From the NCBI GenBank assembly GCA_003222115.1, contig QHUL01000050.1, positions 81,086 through 145,085 on the forward strand: a stretch of DNA of 64,000 nt. Reading direction: 5' to 3'. The notes under the pieces are model-generated. The model did not search any database and had not been told where the DNA came from. It saw only the letters and a list, made by a program, of their open reading frames with translations. Every line of letters begins with the position of its first letter. The stretch's first letter is position 1. This DNA is from Gemmatimonadota bacterium (lineage in GTDB: Bacteria; Gemmatimonadota; Gemmatimonadetes; Gemmatimonadales; GWC2-71-9). Positions 8,990 through 17,401 of the stretch are shown here, one piece after another. A program made the translations under genes and the position numbers.

Positions 8990-10086
8990 CAAACGCCCGG
9001 GATGCCGCGGCCGCAAGTGGGGCAGCGCCCCTGGGCAGCGAGCTTGTTTCGCTCGATGACGTAGCCGTAGCGCTCGATCAGAAGGTCGCCGCAGTCGGGG
9101 CAATAGGTGTTCTCCCAGCGGCCCACGCGCCCCGGGAGGTTGCCGGCGTAGATGAACTTGAGACCGGCCGCCGCCCCGATCTCGCACGCCCGCACCAGCG
9201 TCTCCGCCGACGTGTCGTCAGGGTCCGTCATCTTGTAGTCCTTGTGAAACGCCGTCACGTGCCAGGGGATCTCGGGCGACACCGATGCGAGGTACTCGGC
9301 TGCGCGGCGCAGCTGCGCCGTGTCGTCGTTGAAGCCGGGCACGACGAGCGTCACGATTTCGATCCAGAAGCCGCGCTCGTACACCATGCGCACCGCGTCG
9401 AGCACGTGCTGCAGCACGCCACCCAGCTCGCGGTAGCGTTTATCGTCCATCGCCTTGAGGTCGATCTTGTAGCAGTCGGTCCAAGGGCGGATGTAGTCGA
9501 GGACCTCGGGGGTGGCGTTGCCGTTAGAGATGAACGCCGTCTTCAACCCCTCGGCCCGGGCCACCTTGAAGACGTCCACCGCCCACTCGGCCGTGATGAG
9601 CGGCTCGTTGTAGGAGGAGCCGACGAGCTTCGCCCCCTGCCCGAGCGCCAGGCGCACCAGCGCGTCCGGAGTGACGTCGGTCGGGAGCACGCCCGCGGCG
9701 TCGTCGCGCAGCGCCTGCGACGTGAGCCAGTTCTGGCAGTAACCGCAATGGAAATCACAGCCCAGCATGCCGAACGTCAGGGTGTCAGAGCCGGGGAGCG
9801 CGTGGAAGAACGGCTTTTTCTCAGTGGGATCGCACTGCAGGGCGGCCACGTAGCCGGCCGGCACCTGCAGCGCCCCATCCTTGTTGAAGCGCACCTTGCA
9901 GATGCCCCGGCGCCCGGGCTTCACGAGACAGCGGTGGCCGCAGGCGAAGCAGCGCACCGCGCCGTCGGGCCGCCGCTCGACCAACTCGCCTTCGCGCACC
10001 CGCCCGTCCAGCGCTTGCGCCAGCGACGCCGGCCCACCGTCGGGCGTGTCGTGCCGCAGGAAGGAGGTGATACCGCGGTGCGCCAT
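8983..10086 (-). CDS. amrS: AmmeMemoRadiSam system radical SAM enzyme
   Basis: The 367-residue protein has an N-terminal zinc-type segment (CFACGHRCLVKPGRRGIC), then the radical-SAM motif CDFHCGYC, and a C-terminal CPDCG...CPTCG pair. This combination matches AmrS of the AmmeMemoRadiSam group, related to pyruvate-formate-lyase-activating enzymes. The family normally works with Memo and AMMECR1 proteins, but neither is next to it here. It is followed, with a short overlap, by the beta-lactamase-fold hydrolase. The reaction remains unsettled for most members. Confidence 0.87.
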   Translation of the reverse strand: MAHRGITSFLRHDTPDGGPASLAQALDGRVREGELVERRPDGAVRCFACGHRCLVKPGRRGICKVRFNKDGALQVPAGYVAALQCDPTEKKPFFHALPGSDTLTFGMLGCDFHCGYCQNWLTSQALRDDAAGVLPTDVTPDALVRLALGQGAKLVGSSYNEPLITAEWAVDVFKVARAEGLKTAFISNGNATPEVLDYIRPWTDCYKIDLKAMDDKRYRELGGVLQHVLDAVRMVYERGFWIEIVTLVVPGFNDDTAQLRRAAEYLASVSPEIPWHVTAFHKDYKMTDPDDTSAETLVRACEIGAAAGLKFIYAGNLPGRVGRWENTYCPDCGDLLIERYGYVIERNKLAAQGRCPTCGRGIPGVWC

Positions 10087-10136
10087 GTGCCGCCTGCCCT
10101 TTCCTCAATATACAGCCCGTCGCGCGGGGAAGCCGG

Positions 10137-10964
10137 TCAGCGGATCGAGCCTGGGGCGAGATCGTAGAGCAGCACCGCGGTCTGGATGTCCCGGAGCGAC
10201 AGGTCACGCACCTTGGTGACCGGGTACATGATGTCGGTCGTGTCAGAGGAGTGATCGAGCCCGATGAGGTGGCCGATTTCGTGGAGCGCGATGACGCGCA
10301 CCTCATCCGGGCCGAGCGGGTGCCCCTTGGGGTCGAAGGTGGCGAGGGTCACGATGGCGGTCTGGAGGTGCCCGTCCTGGTCCCACGTGAGGTCGGTCTG
10401 GCCGGTGCGCTCCTCCTCGAACTGCACCTTCCACTTGAATCGTACCTCCGCCGCCGCGGAGTCCGCCGCGAGATCCCAGCGCACCGGCACGCCCGCCTCC
10501 TGCCACCGCTGGAACGCGTCGCGGACGGCGCCGAGGAACGCCGGCTGGAAATTCGCCGCCGTCCCGGTCGCGAGGTAGACCCGCACCGGCCGGTGGAGGC
10601 GGTCGTCCCAGCGGTGCAGCATCGAGTCGCCGGTCGCCGCCACCACTTCATTGAGATAGGTAAGGCCGGCGCTGGCGCGGATGCGGCGCCGCATTTCGGA
10701 ACGGGCGAGCAGCTCGGCGTAGGAGAGGTTGGACGGCGCCACAGAGGCGCCTGGGGGGGCGGGGGCGGGCAGGCGCGCCGCCTGCACGGCGGTGGTCTCC
10801 GACAGCGGCCCCGGACGGTGAGCGGCCGCCGCCGTATCGTCGGCTGACGGCGCTCGGGGCGCCGGCCGACGCACCCGCACGCCGCCGAACGCGTCCCACA
10901 GCACGGCGCACACCAGCAGCACCGCGAGGCTGGCAAGGAGGGCGGAAATCCGCCGTTCGACCAT
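10137..10964 (-). CDS. Matrixin-like zinc metalloprotease, membrane-anchored
   Basis: The 275-residue protein begins with a membrane anchor (ISALLASLAVLLVCAVLW) and has a Pro/Ala-rich linker, then a metzincin catalytic domain in the C-terminal half. The zinc motif HEIGHLIGLDH (HExxHxxGxxH) and the following Met-turn (DIMYP) are intact. Such proteases cut extracellular or periplasmic proteins; the substrate is unknown. It is transcribed away from the MMPL exporter gene. Confidence 0.85.
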   Translation of the reverse strand: MVERRISALLASLAVLLVCAVLWDAFGGVRVRRPAPRAPSADDTAAAAHRPGPLSETTAVQAARLPAPAPPGASVAPSNLSYAELLARSEMRRRIRASAGLTYLNEVVAATGDSMLHRWDDRLHRPVRVYLATGTAANFQPAFLGAVRDAFQRWQEAGVPVRWDLAADSAAAEVRFKWKVQFEEERTGQTDLTWDQDGHLQTAIVTLATFDPKGHPLGPDEVRVIALHEIGHLIGLDHSSDTTDIMYPVTKVRDLSLRDIQTAVLLYDLAPGSIR

Positions 10965-11054
10965 GCGCGCAATATGCGGAAGTCCGCGGTCCCGCCGCTA
11001 GCTTTGAGTGCCCGGCCTCTCTATGATTGTGGCCTCCGCATGCCGGCACAGTAA

Positions 11055-13328
11055 TTGTTCGCGCTCCCCGCGACCTTCCTCGTCCGCTGGCGCGGCTGGG
11101 TCATCGCGGCATGGGCGGCGCTCGCGCTGCTCTTCGCGCCGCGAGCCAGCCGCGTCCAGCAGGTGCTCGCACTGCGGGGCGGGGGCAACGAAGCCACCGA
11201 GGCGGCCCGCGCCACCGACCTCCTCAAGCAGGCCTTCCCCAGCCCCTTCGCCGATTACGTCGCCATCGTGGTCCACGGCCCCGTGCGCTGGACCAACCAG
11301 CGCTTCGAGCGAGTGCTCGACACGCTGAAGGCCGTCGCGGAGCGGCAGTCCTACGTAAGCCAGATCATCTCGGTCCGCTCCATCGGCGAATCGAGCTTCG
11401 TGAGCCCGGACCGTCGCACGACGTTCTTGATCGCCGCCCTCACCCCCGAGTTCACGAGCGACATCAGCAAGAGCATCGTGCCCGACCTGCGCGCGGCCAT
11501 CCGGGACGCGATGGGCCGGGTGCCCGGCGCAGATGGCTTCGACGTGATGGTGACGGGCTTTCCGGCGTTGGATCACGACGTGCGCACGATCAGCGCCGAG
11601 GACAGCGAGCGTGGCGAGCAGCGGGTCCTGCCCCTGACGCTCGTCGTGCTCATCGTGGCGTTCGGGGCACTGGTGGCCGCGATGGTCCCCATCGTGGTCG
11701 GCGTGTTGGCGATCACGATCGCGCTGGGCCTCGTCACCATCGCGGCCAAGTACCTCCCCATGTCGGTATTCGTGCTGAACATCACCACGATGGTGGGGCT
11801 GGGTGTGGGGATCGACTACTCGTTGCTCGTCGTCACGCGGTTCCGCGAGGAGCTGAACCGCGGGCTCTCGGCGGTCGACGCGGCCGTGCGCACCGTCGAG
11901 ACGGCCGGGTCGGCGGTGATCACGTCCGGGCTGACGGTGGTCGTCGGCTTCGCGGCGCTGCTCACGACGCCGCTCTCGGACACGCGCTCCGTGGGGGTGG
12001 GCGGACTGTTCGTCGTGCTCGTGGCCGTGCTGCTCGCGACGACGTTTCTCCCCGCCGTCCTCGCCGTCCTGGGCCGCAACATCGACCGCCCCAAGTGGCT
12101 GGCCCGGCCGCTCGCGAAGTTTCACGCCCCCACCGGGTGGGAACGTTGGGCCCGCTGGCTGGGCCACCGCCCGTGGCGCGCGGTGGCCGCGGGTGGCATC
12201 GCCATCGCCCTGCTCGCCTTCCCCGCGACCCAGATCCGGCTCGGCCTCCCGGCGACGAATTGGTTCCCGCCGGAGTCCGAGTCCGGGCAGGGCCTGGCAG
12301 CGCTCCGGGCGATGGGGGCGAGCGGCGTGATCCAGCCCATCCGCGTGGTCGTGCAACTCCCCGAAGGACAGCACGCGCTGACGGGCCGCTGGCTCAGCGG
12401 ACTCAAGGCGCTCACCGACTCGATCCGCAAGGATCCCCGGGTGCGTGAAGTGCGCGGCGTCGCGAGCGTCCGGCCCCGCATGTCCACGCTGCAGCTCCTG
12501 TTCTTCTACAGCGACCCCGCGGCGGCGCGCCAGAAGTACGCGAAGTTCTTCGACGCCTACCTGAGCACCGACGAACGCACCACGCTGCTGGACGCGATCC
12601 CCGCCGACACACTGTCGCTCGCGGGGATGATGGACGTCGCCCGCCACGTCCGGGCCGTCGTGCACCGCGGCGTGCGGGGATTAGGCGGCGCCGAGATCCT
12701 GGTGGGGGGCTTCGCCGCGTCCAACGTGGACACGCAGCACGAGCTGCTGCGGCGCTTCCCGGAGACGATGGGCCTCGTCCTCGGTATCACGGCGATTATG
12801 CTGTTCGCCGCCTTCCGGTCGGTGCTGGTGCCGCTCAAAGCCGTGCTGCTGAACTGCCTCTCGGTCGGCGCCGCATTCGGGCTCACCGTGCTCGTGTTCC
12901 AGCACGGCTACGGCGGCCGGCTCTTCGGACTCGAGGGGCCGACCGAGGCGATCTGGGCGGTCGTACCGGTGCTGGTGTTCGCCATCGTGTTCGGCCTGTC
13001 GATGGATTACGAGGTGTTCCTGCTGACGCGCGTGAAGGAGGTGTTCGACAAGACCGGCCGCAACGACCACGCCACGATGGAGGGACTGTCCGCCACCGCT
13101 TCGACCATCACGAGCGCCGCCGCGATCATGATCCTCGTGTTCGGTACCTTCGCCTTCGCCCGCGTGCTCGCGGTACAACTCGTGGGATTCGGCCTGGCCG
13201 CCGCCGTGCTGCTGGACGCGACCCTGATCCGCATGGTCCTCGTACCGGCGATCATGCACATCGCGGGAAGATGGAACTGGTGGCCGGGCGTCAGGGCGCC
13301 GAGAATGGAGCGAGAGGACGGCGGGTAG
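11055..13328 (+). CDS. MMPL/RND family membrane transporter
   Basis: The 757-residue protein has the RND-type two-fold layout: an N-terminal membrane helix, a large periplasmic loop, then a five- to six-helix block, repeated once (second block about residues 565-745). It resembles the MMPL/HAE2 exporters that move lipids or hydrophobic compounds using the proton gradient. Helix residues such as GVGIDYSLLVVTRFREEL and FGLSMDYEVFLLTRVKE mark the two conserved MMPL segments with Asp-Tyr pairs. The frame opens with TTG at 11055, without a clear Shine-Dalgarno sequence, so the start is uncertain. No periplasmic adaptor gene is adjacent. Confidence 0.88.
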   Translation: MFALPATFLVRWRGWVIAAWAALALLFAPRASRVQQVLALRGGGNEATEAARATDLLKQAFPSPFADYVAIVVHGPVRWTNQRFERVLDTLKAVAERQSYVSQIISVRSIGESSFVSPDRRTTFLIAALTPEFTSDISKSIVPDLRAAIRDAMGRVPGADGFDVMVTGFPALDHDVRTISAEDSERGEQRVLPLTLVVLIVAFGALVAAMVPIVVGVLAITIALGLVTIAAKYLPMSVFVLNITTMVGLGVGIDYSLLVVTRFREELNRGLSAVDAAVRTVETAGSAVITSGLTVVVGFAALLTTPLSDTRSVGVGGLFVVLVAVLLATTFLPAVLAVLGRNIDRPKWLARPLAKFHAPTGWERWARWLGHRPWRAVAAGGIAIALLAFPATQIRLGLPATNWFPPESESGQGLAALRAMGASGVIQPIRVVVQLPEGQHALTGRWLSGLKALTDSIRKDPRVREVRGVASVRPRMSTLQLLFFYSDPAAARQKYAKFFDAYLSTDERTTLLDAIPADTLSLAGMMDVARHVRAVVHRGVRGLGGAEILVGGFAASNVDTQHELLRRFPETMGLVLGITAIMLFAAFRSVLVPLKAVLLNCLSVGAAFGLTVLVFQHGYGGRLFGLEGPTEAIWAVVPVLVFAIVFGLSMDYEVFLLTRVKEVFDKTGRNDHATMEGLSATASTITSAAAIMILVFGTFAFARVLAVQLVGFGLAAAVLLDATLIRMVLVPAIMHIAGRWNWWPGVRAPRMEREDGG

Positions 13329-13346
13329 CGGGCGGCACAGCGGCGG

Positions 13347-13577
13347 TCATCCCACGAGGCTCAGTTTTTCTCCCCACAGGTCCCAGTGCCACGCCGGTAC
13401 GCGCTGTCCGGTCCGCGGGTCCTTCAGCGGCTTGTACTGCAGCCACTCCGGGCGCAGTCCCAGCTCGCGGCCCAGCGCGAGCAACCGGTCGCGGTCCGCG
13501 CTCACCAGATGCACCATCGGCTCGCCCCGCAACCGGTGGCGATGAAGCCAAACGCCGCCGTCCAGGGCGAAGCACAT
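13347..13577 (-). CDS. DUF4031-like small protein
   Basis: The 76-residue product resembles DUF4031 proteins: a short beta-strand start, a LVSADRDRLLALGRELGL helix, and a C-terminal HWDL motif (AWHWDLWGEKL). Function is unknown for the family. The upstream frame is open into the pilin gene, so I chose the ATG at 13577, preceded by GCGAGGGG. A start inside the pilin 3' end is also possible. It lies 38 bases downstream of the pilin gene on the same strand. Confidence 0.6.
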   Translation of the reverse strand: MCFALDGGVWLHRHRLRGEPMVHLVSADRDRLLALGRELGLRPEWLQYKPLKDPRTGQRVPAWHWDLWGEKLSLVG

Positions 13578-13615
13578 CCCCTCGCGGCGGCGTGTGAACT
13601 CCCGGTAGGCGCCCT

Positions 13616-13996
13616 CTACTGGCAGAGAATGCGGCCTTCGATCATCCCGCCGATGGGGGGCGTTGCAGTGCCCGAGAAGAGGTAGCACTTGTGCGTCGTT
13701 GTGGCGCTCGACGCCGTGGCCGACCATCCGGCGGGCGTGGCCTCATTGACGACCAGCGTGACGCCGGTCGACGCCGAGAAGTTGTTCATCTGCGCCAGGC
13801 TGATCGTGTAGTTCGTGCTGTCGTAGAAGAAGGCTTCCTCGGCCGTCGCGAGGTTCCGCAGATCCGACTTCATGGCGCCGATGTACGCCTTCTCCTTCGT
13901 GTTGGCGAACTTCGGGATCGCAATAGCCGCGAGGATCCCGATGATCACCACCACGATGAGGAGCTCGATCAGGGTAAAGCCACGTCGAGACAGCAC
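13616..13996 (-). CDS. Type IV pilin / pseudopilin
   Basis: The 126-residue precursor has a very short leader (MLSRRG) and the prepilin peptidase site G/FTLIELL with the conserved Glu at mature position 5, followed by the hydrophobic helix LIVVVIIGILAAIAIP. The globular part is short, has one predicted disulfide-capable pair (CYLF, ILC) and resembles major pilins (PilA/GspG type). It would form pilus or pseudopilus fibres after processing. No assembly genes (pilB, pilC, pilD, pilQ) are nearby, so it depends on a system elsewhere. A Shine-Dalgarno-like GGAGGG precedes the ATG. Confidence 0.92.
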   Translation of the reverse strand: MLSRRGFTLIELLIVVVIIGILAAIAIPKFANTKEKAYIGAMKSDLRNLATAEEAFFYDSTNYTISLAQMNNFSASTGVTLVVNEATPAGWSATASSATTTHKCYLFSGTATPPIGGMIEGRILCQ

Positions 13997-14101
13997 CGCT
14001 CACCCTCCAGGGCGCTAAAGGGCGCCGAACCATGGGAGCGATAACCCGAGGCCCGGCGCCACCATATTGGGCGCCCCCCGTGGATCATGCAAGAGCTATG
14101 C

Positions 14102-16963
14102 TTAACCCTTGGCATCGACCCAATTCCTTCCCACGCCGATACTTACGACGAGCGGCACACGCAATGCCGCCGCCGCTTCCATATGGCTTTTTACCAGCCC
14201 CGTTGCGTCCTCCCGCTCCGCTTCCGGGACCTCGAACACCAGCTCATCGTGCACTTGCAGCAGCATGCGGGTGGCGAGGCCGCGCTCCCGCAGGGCCCGG
14301 TCGATCCCGATCATGGCGAGCTTGATGAGGTCGGCGGCGGAACCTTGCAGCGGCGAGTTGGTGGCCGTGCGCTCCCCGAAGGCGCGGATGTTGAAGTTCT
14401 TGTCCTTGAGCTCCGGAACGTAGCGCCGGCGGCCGAACAGCGTCTCGACAAAGCCCTTGTCGCGGGCCTCGGCCACCGTGCGGTCGAGCCACGCGCGCAC
14501 TCCCTGGAACCGCTTGAAGTACTGCACGATGAACTCGGTCGCCTCCTCCTGGGTGATGCCGAGCTGGCGCGACAACGCGAACGGACCCTGGCCGTAGATG
14601 GTGGCGAAGTTGATGGTCTTGGCCCGCGCCCGCATGTCGGGCGTCACCTGGTCCTGGGAGACGCCGAAGATGATCGCGGCCGTCTGACGGTGGATGTCCC
14701 CCCCTTGCGCGAACGCGTGCAGGAAGGCCGGATCGCCGGACAGGTGGGCGAGCAGCCGCAGCTCGATTTGCGAGTAATCGGCCGTGAGCAGCAGCCATCC
14801 GGGCGCCGCGACGAATGCGCGACGGATCGCTTCGCCCCGAGGGGTGCGGACGGGGATGTTCTGCAGGTTCGGGTCCGAGCTCGACAGCCGGCCGGTCGCG
14901 GCACCGGCCTGGTTGAAGCTCGTGTGGATCCGTCCCGTGGCGGGGTTCACGTACCCGGGCAAGGCGTCCACGTAGGTGGACTTGAGCTTCGCGAGCTCGC
15001 GGTACTCGATGAGCAGCCGGGGCACTTCATGCCCCAGTGCGGCGAGCTGCTCGAGCACCTCGAAGTCCGTGGACGCGCCGGTCTTGGTCTTCTTGAGCAC
15101 GGGCAGCTGGAGCTTGTCGAACAGGATGTGACGCAGCTGCGGGGTCGAGTTGATGTTGAAGTCCGTGCCGGCGGCGCGATGAATGGTCTGCTCCAGCTCG
15201 GCCAGCTCCCGCGCGAACTGACGTGAGATCTGCCCGAGCACCTCCCGGTCCACCAGCACGCCGTGCCACTCCATGCCCACGAGCACGGGGATGAGCGGCA
15301 CCTCGATCGTCTCGAGCAGGCGGAGGAGCCGGTGATCCTCGAGCTCCGGTTGGAAGGCGTCTCGCAACCGCAGCACGACCTCGCAATCGGCACAGCAGTA
15401 GCGCGCCGCCACGGCCACGGGCACCTCCGCGAACGGCCGCTCCCCCCGCCCGCGGCCCACGAGGCCGACGTAGGTCTGCATCTCGATTCCCAGCCGCTCG
15501 CGCGCCAGCTCGGCCAAGGCATGGGAGCGCCGCGCTGGATCGAGCACGAAGCTCGCGAGCATCGCGTCGTAGACGACGCCGGCCAGCTCCACGCCGTGCC
15601 GCCGCAGCACGAGCCAGTCGTAATTGACGTTGTGACCGGCCTTGGGAACGCGCGGGTCCGCGAGTAGCGCGCGCAACGGCGCCAGGGCCGGACTCGAGAG
15701 CGGCGGAAGGTTACGCGGCGGCTCACCCGCCGCGAGCTCTCCATCAGGGGCCAGGTGGCCGAAGGGCAGATACCAGGACCGCTCCGGTGTCACGGCGAGC
15801 GACATCCCGACGAGCGTCGCACGTAGCGGGTCGACCGACGTGGTTTCTGTGTCCAGCGCGACGAGCGGGGCCGCGCGGCACTCGGCGAGGATCGCCGCGA
15901 CGCCAGCCGCGTCATCCACGATCCGCGCGCCGGCCGCCGCAGGGGGCGCGGCCGCTGCGGGCGCTGAAGACGCCGGGGGCACCGGGGGCGCGCGAGGGGC
16001 CCGGGGGACGGTGGCCGAGGGGGCAGGGAGGGCCGGGGAGGCGCCCAGCAGCCGCTCCAACCGCGGAATCAAGGACCGGAACTCGAGCTCCGTGAAGAGC
16101 TCGGTGAGCCGGGGGACATCGGGCGGCCGCAGCCGGAGGGCATCGGCCTCCAGCGGTAGGGGCACGTCGCGCCGGATCGTGACCAGGTCGCGCGACAGCC
16201 GCGCCTCCGCGACGTGCGCGAGCAACGCCTCGCGCGCGCGCTTGCCGGGTATCTCCGCCGCGCGGGCCAGAATGCTGTCCAGGTCCCCGTAGACTTGGAT
16301 CAGCTCGAGCGCCGTCTTGTCGCCCACCCCCTTCACGCCGGGGATGTTGTCCGAGGTGTCCCCCACGAGGGCGAGATAGTCCACCACCCGCGCCGGCGGC
16401 ACGCCCAGCCGGTCGCCGGCATTCGACTCGTCCACCCACTGCTCTTCCACGGCCGCAGGCCCGCCGCGCCCGGGGTTGAGCAGCACGACGTTCGGACCGA
16501 TGAGCTGATAGAAGTCCTTGTCGCCCGAAACGATGACCACGCGAAACCCCACTCCCGCCGCGCGGGTGGCGAGGGTGCCGATCACGTCATCGGCCTCGTA
16601 GCCCTCCACGCCCACGAGCGGCACGCCGAACGCCTCGAGCAGCTGCGCAATCCGCTCGACCGAACGGTCGAAGTCCTGTTGCAGCTCCTCGGAGAGCTTC
16701 TGGCGAGTGGCTTTGTAGGCAGGGTAGGTCTGCTGGCGGAACGACGTTCCCACGTCGTTCACCCAGCCAAGGCGCTCCGGCCGGTGCTGCTCCATCAGGC
16801 GCAGCAGGAAATTCGTGACGCCCCACGCGGCTGACGTGTTTTCACCGCGTGTCGTCTTGAGCGGGCGTGCGATCATCGCGAAGAAGGCGCGATAGATCAG
16901 CGCGTAGCCGTCGACGAGGAAGAGCGCGGGCGCCGCTGGAGGAGCGGCGGAGGCGGCTGGCAT
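14102..16963 (-). CDS. polA: DNA polymerase I
   Basis: The 953-residue protein has all three PolA domains. Residues 1 to about 290 form the 5'-3' exonuclease (FLVDGYALIYRAFFA, YEADDVIGTLA, VSGDKDFYQL, GVKGVGDKTA). Residues about 345-540 form the proofreading 3'-5' exonuclease with its acidic residues intact (ALDTETTS, HNVNYDWL, YCCADCE). The polymerase domain follows, with motif A TADYSQIELR, motif B AKTINFATIYGQG and motif C LQVHDELVFE. A Pro/Ala-rich linker joins the first two domains. It acts in Okazaki fragment maturation and repair, and appears to be a single-gene unit. Confidence 0.97.
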   Translation of the reverse strand: MPAASAAPPAAPALFLVDGYALIYRAFFAMIARPLKTTRGENTSAAWGVTNFLLRLMEQHRPERLGWVNDVGTSFRQQTYPAYKATRQKLSEELQQDFDRSVERIAQLLEAFGVPLVGVEGYEADDVIGTLATRAAGVGFRVVIVSGDKDFYQLIGPNVVLLNPGRGGPAAVEEQWVDESNAGDRLGVPPARVVDYLALVGDTSDNIPGVKGVGDKTALELIQVYGDLDSILARAAEIPGKRAREALLAHVAEARLSRDLVTIRRDVPLPLEADALRLRPPDVPRLTELFTELEFRSLIPRLERLLGASPALPAPSATVPRAPRAPPVPPASSAPAAAAPPAAAGARIVDDAAGVAAILAECRAAPLVALDTETTSVDPLRATLVGMSLAVTPERSWYLPFGHLAPDGELAAGEPPRNLPPLSSPALAPLRALLADPRVPKAGHNVNYDWLVLRRHGVELAGVVYDAMLASFVLDPARRSHALAELARERLGIEMQTYVGLVGRGRGERPFAEVPVAVAARYCCADCEVVLRLRDAFQPELEDHRLLRLLETIEVPLIPVLVGMEWHGVLVDREVLGQISRQFARELAELEQTIHRAAGTDFNINSTPQLRHILFDKLQLPVLKKTKTGASTDFEVLEQLAALGHEVPRLLIEYRELAKLKSTYVDALPGYVNPATGRIHTSFNQAGAATGRLSSSDPNLQNIPVRTPRGEAIRRAFVAAPGWLLLTADYSQIELRLLAHLSGDPAFLHAFAQGGDIHRQTAAIIFGVSQDQVTPDMRARAKTINFATIYGQGPFALSRQLGITQEEATEFIVQYFKRFQGVRAWLDRTVAEARDKGFVETLFGRRRYVPELKDKNFNIRAFGERTATNSPLQGSAADLIKLAMIGIDRALRERGLATRMLLQVHDELVFEVPEAEREDATGLVKSHMEAAAALRVPLVVSIGVGRNWVDAKG

Positions 16964-16984
16964 GGGTGCAGAAGAATAATAACC

Positions 16985-17023
16985 GCAAACAACAGCCCCG
17001 CCCTGCGAGGCCCGGGCGGGGCT
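16985..17023 (-). terminator. Intrinsic terminator after the cold-shock gene
   Basis: A perfect 10-bp stem, AGCCCCGCCC (16994-17003) with GGGCGGGGCT (17014-17023), has a 10-base loop and, read on the minus strand, is followed by a T-rich stretch (TGTTGTTT). It lies 22 bases after the cold-shock stop codon. Confidence 0.75.
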
Positions 17024-17045
17024 GAGCGAATGGCGTGCGGAGCGA

Positions 17046-17246
17046 TTACACTCGGACGACGTTCGCCGCGTGAAGCCCCTTCTCGCCGGTTTTCACCTCG
17101 AACTCGACGACCTGTCCTTCCGCCAGCGTCTTGAAGCCGTCCATCTGGATCGCCGAGAAGTGGACGAAGACGTCCTCGCCGCCCTCCTGCTCAATGAAGC
17201 CGTACCCTTTGGCGTCATTGAACCACTTCACCTTTCCCTTTGCCAT
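17046..17246 (-). CDS. cspA: Cold-shock domain protein
   Basis: The 66-residue protein is a single cold-shock domain, an OB-fold that binds single-stranded RNA and DNA. RNP1 (KGYGFIEQ) and RNP2 (VFVHFSAI) are both intact, as is the opening [17 protein letters not shown]. It acts as an RNA chaperone in the cytosol. GGAGG lies about nine bases before the ATG. Further upstream, TTGACA on the minus strand (17340-17345) is a candidate -35 element, but the matching -10 is weak. The leader would be about 65 nt. A strong terminator follows, so this is a single-gene unit. Confidence 0.96.
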   Translation of the reverse strand: MAKGKVKWFNDAKGYGFIEQEGGEDVFVHFSAIQMDGFKTLAEGQVVEFEVKTGEKGLHAANVVRV

Positions 17247-17401
17247 TCGATCTGCCTCCTGCGAAGTCGCACCCTAGGGCTGAACAACCTGCCCGGCACC
17301 GTGGTCGGGCGGGATAGATTTGCCGTGGGGCGAAAACGTTGTCAATACAGCGAGACGGGAGCGGAGTGTCGCGACCGTGCACCGGCCTAACTGACCACCG
17401 C

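Noticed and set aside
7838-9187. A longer N-terminus for the beta-lactamase-fold hydrolase up to 9187
   Set aside because: The extra part lies within the radical SAM gene and reads as Arg-rich shadow sequence. The GTG at 8989 gives a signal-like leader.
9244-13259. Long open frames opposite to the radical SAM and MMPL genes
   Set aside because: They are antisense frames of clear coding regions, low in hydrophobic core residues and rich in Arg, Gly and His, as expected in GC-rich DNA.
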